Shown here: positions 49,752 to 52,963 of the stretch, piece after piece | Numbering within the stretch: position 1 is the stretch's first letter | Layout: each line of letters opens with the position of its first letter | DNA from: Elusimicrobia bacterium UBA5214 | GTDB lineage: Bacteria > Elusimicrobiota > UBA5214 | Direction of reading: 5' to 3' | NCBI GenBank assembly: GCA_002412545.1 | Contig: DHVG01000018.1 | Location: forward strand, 21,075-74,037 | Length of the DNA: 52,963 nucleotides | Translations under genes and position numbers: made by a program | Notes under the pieces: model-generated | The model's input: the letters and a program-made list of their open reading frames with translations, nothing else | The model's database searches: none | Told to the model about the DNA's origin: nothing

Positions 49752-50556
49752 ACTGCCGATTGAAGAAATAATCCCGCCCTTTTACCAAAAGAGCGGGGTA
49801 CCTCCAACACAAAATTTTTTAAAAGCAATTTCTTCTCCGGGGAAAGTTCATCTGATTGCGGAAATTAAACGAACTTCACCAAGTGGAAATTGGTATGTAG
49901 GAAATAGGAGGTGGGAAGTAGGGGAAATTGCTTTAGAGTATGAAAAGGCAGGAGCATCAGCAATTTCGGTTCTTACCGAAGAAAAATTTTTTCTTGGTAA
50001 TCTGGAATACTTGAAACAAGTTAAAAAAATATGTAGTTTACCGGTCTTGCGTAAAGATTTTATTTTTGACATATATCAAATTTATGAATCAAGATATTAC
50101 GGTGCGGATGCTTTTCTGCTCATTGCCGCACTCTTATCAAGAAAAAAGATTGAAGAATTTGTCTCTTTAGGTAACGATTTGGGTATGGATGCTTTAGTGG
50201 AAGTGCACAATGAAAAAGAATTGGATAGAGTTTTGGACACCGGGGTAAAAATTATTGGGATAAATAATCGTAATCTTAAAGATTTAACTGTAGATTTAAA
50301 TGTTACGCTGCGTTTACGGAAAAAAATACCTAAAGATAAAATTGTTATTTCGGAAAGTGGAATAAAAACAAAAAAAGATGTAGAATTATTGAAAAATGTA
50401 GGTATAAATGCGGTGCTGATTGGTGAAACCTTAATGCGGAGTAAAAATATAAAAGATACAGTAAAGAAATTAGGGTTAGGAAACCCCTCACCCTTCCCTC
50501 TCCCTTCCCGCCTCGCTCCGCGAAGCGGGACAGGCAAGGGGAGAGGAATAAGGTGA
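49690..50556 (+). CDS. trpC: Indole-3-glycerol-phosphate synthase
   Basis: TrpC closes the indole ring. The barrel shows AEIKRTSPSG, VLRKDF, EVHNEKELDR, IGINNRNLKDL and ISESGI. In place of the usual acidic SPSKGxIxxDxDP loop it has SGNWYVGNRRWEVGEIA, encoded by a GTAGGAAATAGGAGG-like word repeat (49891-49924). The last about 26 residues (NPSPFPLPSRLAPRS...) are encoded by a dispersed CCCTCACCC repeat and lie beyond the normal end. It starts inside the aldolase gene. Confidence 0.93.
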   Translation: MDILEKIVTAKKKSLKEQKNKLPIEEIIPPFYQKSGVPPTQNFLKAISSPGKVHLIAEIKRTSPSGNWYVGNRRWEVGEIALEYEKAGASAISVLTEEKFFLGNLEYLKQVKKICSLPVLRKDFIFDIYQIYESRYYGADAFLLIAALLSRKKIEEFVSLGNDLGMDALVEVHNEKELDRVLDTGVKIIGINNRNLKDLTVDLNVTLRLRKKIPKDKIVISESGIKTKKDVELLKNVGINAVLIGETLMRSKNIKDTVKKLGLGNPSPFPLPSRLAPRSGTGKGRGIR

Positions 50557-50559
50557 GGG
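50484..50559. repeat. CCCTCACCC...GGTGAGGG repeat forming the trpC 3' end
   Basis: CCCCTCACCCTTCCCTCTCC is mirrored by GGGGAGAGG...GGTGAGGG with an inner CGCTCCGCGAAGCG. The right arm is nearly identical to that at 8473-8496. The trpC stop codon lies within it. Confidence 0.85.
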
Positions 50560-50601
50560 AGAAAAATTAACAAAACTTTTATAAAAAGGAGGAAAATGAG
50601 A

Positions 50602-51960
50602 ATGGACGATGTGAAAGTAACTCTCAGTGAGAAAGAAATGCCGACCAGTTGGTACAACATCCAGGCGGACTTACCCCGACCTTTAGACCCGGTAATTCAT
50701 CCGGGGACAAAAAAGCCAATTGGTCCACAGGATTTGGCACCAATTTTTCCGATGGGTTTAATTATGCAGGAAGTGAGTCAGGAAAGATGGATTGAAATAC
50801 CGGAGGAAGTTTTGGATATTTATAAACTCTGGCGGCCGACACCGCTCCAGCGTGCCTATCGGTTAGAAAAATTATTAGATACACCGGCGAGAATTTATTA
50901 TAAAAATGAAAGTATCAGTCCACCCGGTAGTCATAAACCAAATACGGCAGTAGCCCAAGCATATTATAATAAAAAAGAAGGGGTAAAACGGTTAGCGACC
51001 GAGACCGGAGCCGGACAATGGGGCAGTGCTTTAGCCTTTGGATGCAATTTATTCGGGATTAAATGTACCGTCTATATGGTAAAAATTAGTTACCAACAAA
51101 AACCTTACCGTAAATCATTGATGCATTCTTGGGGTGCAGAGGTCTATCCCAGTCCGACCGATAAGACCAATGCCGGGAGAAAAATTCTACAAGATACACC
51201 TGATTCCTTAGGTAGTTTGGGTATAGCAATTTCGGAGGCGGTAGAAGATGCGGCAACCCATGAGGATACAAAATATTCTTTAGGTTCGGTTCTGAACCAT
51301 GTGCTTCTCCATCAAACAATCATTGGTCTGGAAGCAAAAAAACAAATGGAAAAACTGAACGAATATCCGGACATCGTGATAAGTTGTATTGGTGGAGGAA
51401 GCAATTTTGCCGGAATAAGTTTCCCATTTCTAATGGATAAATTACAAGGTAAAAAGAAGGACCTGCGCGCGATTGCGGTTGAACCCACTGCTTGCCCGAC
51501 TTTAACTAAAGGACTATACACTTATGATTTTGGTGATACTGCCGGCTTAACTCCGCTATTAAAAATGTATACTCTCGGGCATACCTTTGTTCCCGAGAAA
51601 ATCCATGCTGGTGGTTTGCGTTATCACGGTGATGCACCATTGGTCTGTCTCCTTTATGATGAAAAGGTTATTGAAGCGGTCGCTTACCCACAAATACCGG
51701 TCTTTGATGCTTCAGTAATGTTTGCCCGCAGTGAAGGTATTGTCCCAGCTCCGGAGACAGCACACGGAATAAAATGTGCAATTGATGAAGCGTTGAAATG
51801 CAAAAAAACCGGTGAAAAGAAAGTAATTCTTTTCAATTTCAGTGGACATGGACATTTTGATATGCAAGCGTATGATGACTATTTTGACGGTAAACTTAAA
51901 GATTACGAATATCCAGCCGAAAAAGTTAAAGAAGCATTAAAACATATACCGAAGATATAG
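50602..51960 (+). CDS. trpB: TrpB2-type tryptophan synthase beta chain
   Basis: This protein of about 452 residues is the long TrpB2 (TrpB-like) form: SWYNIQADLP, a PLP Lys in PPGSHKPNTA, the catalytic ETGAGQWGSALA, SCIGGGSNFAG and GGLRYHGDAPL. It makes tryptophan from indole and serine and, in this subfamily, usually acts without tight TrpA binding. GGAGG (50588-50592) is three bases from ATG 50596 but nine from ATG 50602, so the second is chosen. It is the last gene before the operon terminator. Confidence 0.93.
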   Translation: MDDVKVTLSEKEMPTSWYNIQADLPRPLDPVIHPGTKKPIGPQDLAPIFPMGLIMQEVSQERWIEIPEEVLDIYKLWRPTPLQRAYRLEKLLDTPARIYYKNESISPPGSHKPNTAVAQAYYNKKEGVKRLATETGAGQWGSALAFGCNLFGIKCTVYMVKISYQQKPYRKSLMHSWGAEVYPSPTDKTNAGRKILQDTPDSLGSLGIAISEAVEDAATHEDTKYSLGSVLNHVLLHQTIIGLEAKKQMEKLNEYPDIVISCIGGGSNFAGISFPFLMDKLQGKKKDLRAIAVEPTACPTLTKGLYTYDFGDTAGLTPLLKMYTLGHTFVPEKIHAGGLRYHGDAPLVCLLYDEKVIEAVAYPQIPVFDASVMFARSEGIVPAPETAHGIKCAIDEALKCKKTGEKKVILFNFSGHGHFDMQAYDDYFDGKLKDYEYPAEKVKEALKHIPKI

Positions 51961-51990
51961 AATGAGATTGTTGAAAAAGTTTCTCTTTTA

Positions 51991-52090
51991 GTCATTGCGA
52001 CCCCCCTGCTTTCTTGCCCGCCGCCCCGACTCGCGTCGGGAGACGCGGGGGCAGGCGAAAGCAAGAAGGGGGGTGTGGCAATCCGATGCA
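51991..52090. repeat. GTCATTGCGA repeat carrying copy 2 of the long GC palindrome
   Basis: GTCATTGCGAC and GTGGCAATCCGA enclose the palindrome of about 70 bp that occurs inverted at 38511-38586. This shows that the inner part of the GTCATTGCGA family can be a different, larger palindrome. Confidence 0.8.
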
Positions 52091-52134
52091 CAGCATCGTT
52101 CCGAGTGTAACGAGGAATCTCAAAAACTTATTTA

Positions 52135-52201
52135 AACCGAAGTTTGTTTTTCTGATGCCCCGTAGTAAATACGGGGTCGGAGAGCAAATTTCGGTTTTTT
52201 T
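52135..52201 (+). terminator. Terminator of the trp cluster with an inner palindrome
   Basis: AACCGAA (52135-52141) and TTCGGTT (52190-52196) form the closing stem, the loop carries CCCCGTA/TACGGGG, and seven Ts follow. The CCCCGTA palindrome also sits at 25856-25881. The design copies that of 15687-15760. Confidence 0.75.
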
Positions 52202-52259
52202 GTTTTAAATACTTGCGGAGGACACAGATTGACTGCAGATTATATTGAGCAAAGGAGGT

Positions 52260-52667
52260 TTATCTTTTCTTCAGGAGGTGCAAAAACTTTTTAGGAGTAA
52301 TAATTGGTATATTGCGAAATTTTTTTAGTGCCAGCAAGTCCTTATCGCCAGTGACAATACAATCTACTTCCCCAGCCGTAGCACACTCAAGGATGATACT
52401 ATCTTTAGGGTCACGGCATATAGGTATTTTTCCTTTAGAAACAGCCGGGATTGATTTTTCTATAAGTAGTTCTTTCAATTCTGTTTTTTCCGATTCGGCA
52501 AATTCAAATTTATCTTTTTCTACAACTAACAAAATTTCTTCAATTAACTTCTCTGAAATGACAAGATTAAATTTATTTTGTTTTATTCCCTCTAAAATTT
52601 CTACACAATTTTTGCTTTTTAGTAAGGTGCTAATAAACACATTGGTATCAATGATGATATTTTTCAT
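52260..52667 (-). CDS. PIN-domain toxin-like ribonuclease
   Basis: The protein of about 135 residues starts KNIIIDTNVFIS with the first acidic residue, has CRDPKDSIILECA and CIVTGDKDLLAL, and so holds the conserved Asp/Glu set of PIN nucleases (COG1569-like). ATG 52667 fits the family start; the eight codons upstream overlap the antitoxin gene. The start lies inside the upstream antitoxin-like gene, a usual toxin-antitoxin layout with coupled translation. Confidence 0.88.
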   Translation of the reverse strand: MKNIIIDTNVFISTLLKSKNCVEILEGIKQNKFNLVISEKLIEEILLVVEKDKFEFAESEKTELKELLIEKSIPAVSKGKIPICRDPKDSIILECATAGEVDCIVTGDKDLLALKKFRNIPIITPKKFLHLLKKR

Positions 52668-52878
52668 AAACCTTCTTGCGGGCTTCTTCACACCATTTTC
52701 GGATTTCTTTTTGTGTAATTTTGTTCTTCTTAACCGAACTTCTCAATTTTTGAGAAATACGTTCAATTCTTATTGCCCAGAGTTTATCCGAGAGTATCTG
52801 TTGTTGTTTGGGGTTGAGTTGTTTAAGCAATTGGTCAACATCAATGGGAACTTCTACAGCAATTTTATTTGTAGTCAT
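52648..52878 (-). CDS. Antitoxin-like partner of the PIN protein
   Basis: The protein of about 76 residues, MTTNKIAVEVPIDVDQLL onwards, has a short strand followed by amphipathic helices and a Lys/Arg-rich C-terminus. I recognise no precise family, but size, order and overlap with the PIN gene mark it as antitoxin. GGAGG is eight bases before ATG 52878. A consensus promoter lies directly upstream. Confidence 0.7.
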   Translation of the reverse strand: MTTNKIAVEVPIDVDQLLKQLNPKQQQILSDKLWAIRIERISQKLRSSVKKNKITQKEIRKWCEEARKKVYEKYHH

Positions 52879-52897
52879 GACTATCACCTCCGCTATA

Positions 52898-52926
52898 AAT
52901 ATAATACAAAAAGACTAAATTGTCAA
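52898..52926 (-). promoter_or_regulatory. Sigma70 promoter of the PIN toxin-antitoxin pair
   Basis: Read on the minus strand: TTGACA (52926-52921), a 17-bp spacer and TATATT (52903-52898), about 20 bp before the start codon at 52878. Confidence 0.75.
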
Positions 52927-52963
52927 TAAAAATGGAAAAAAAGGTAGTGTCAATAGTCTTGTG

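Noticed and set aside
52014..52208. 64-codon open frame after trpB
   Set aside because: It covers a palindromic repeat and the terminator of the trp cluster.
52312..52929. 205-codon plus-strand frame at the right end
   Set aside because: It is the antisense shadow of the PIN toxin and its antitoxin, which have domain motifs, a ribosome site and a promoter on the minus strand.
1..52963. tRNA or rRNA genes
   Set aside because: I looked for TTCGA-type T-loops with matching acceptor stems and for rRNA-like blocks in the gaps and found none; a tRNAscan run would settle this.

Overview
The window is a densely packed bacterial chromosome segment, AT-rich and read with the standard code (TAA, TAG and TGA all act as stops). 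Secreted and outer-membrane proteins (PorV-like barrel, a beta-barrel ending in Phe, a FlgD-like C-terminal domain, RodZ) point to a diderm. The [NiFe] hydrogenase, its proximal-cluster residues and the ferredoxin-like proteins point to an anaerobe. The style (giant NHL-repeat surface protein, PorV/TPR/CsgG fusion, very many short dispersed repeats) suggests an uncultured candidate-phylum lineage of the Omnitrophota / Desantisbacteria / WOR-3 kind. That placement is a low-confidence impression. Promoters that can be read are sigma70-like (TTGACA, 17 bp, TATAAT/TAAAAT).

Layout. 1-4 kb: nickel regulator NikR, an outer-membrane barrel and an ECF nickel transporter (nikMNQO). 4-5.6 kb: secreted metallopeptidase with TPRs. 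5.6-10 kb: a structured leader with an intrinsic terminator, then membrane-bound [NiFe] hydrogenase small and large subunits, cytochrome b and maturation protease. 10-14.6 kb: flippase-like protein, exonuclease-WYL protein, a serine-palmitoyltransferase-like enzyme and a GNAT acyltransferase (possible sphingolipid pair). 14.7-16.6 kb: DUF433/DUF5615 toxin-antitoxin-like pair, a repeat-rich gap with a possible small RNA, and an ORF6N protein. 16.6-24.2 kb: 1855-residue NHL/carboxypeptidase-regulatory surface protein and PorV-TPR-CsgG protein. 24.4-25.6 kb (minus strand): DUF362-ferredoxin protein. 26-31.6 kb: CtpA-type protease, divergent polysaccharide deacetylase, TsaD, LarB, LarC. 31.6-41.2 kb: housekeeping run trxA-polA-rodZ-mutM-coaE-rho-rpmE-prfA-prmC. 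41.2-45.5 kb: murA and hisD-B-A-I. 45.6-52 kb: trpE-G, a Trm112-like gene, trpD, a class II aldolase, trpC and a TrpB2-type trpB. 52.2-52.9 kb (minus strand): a PIN toxin with its antitoxin.

How the genes work together. Nickel is the strongest thread: uptake and its regulator, the nickel hydrogenase and its endopeptidase, and two of the genes for the nickel-pincer cofactor (larB, larC) all lie in one 31-kb stretch. Downstream are information-processing genes and partial his and trp pathways.

The most unusual features are: an attenuator-like leader in front of the hydrogenase; a Cys in the hydrogenase small subunit where Pro is usual, predicting a third [4Fe-4S] cluster; a class II aldolase translationally coupled between trpD and trpC in a trp cluster without trpA or trpF; and pervasive repeat invasion. 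The repeats are both GC-rich palindromes and locus-specific tandem 'words', and many sit in frame inside essential genes.
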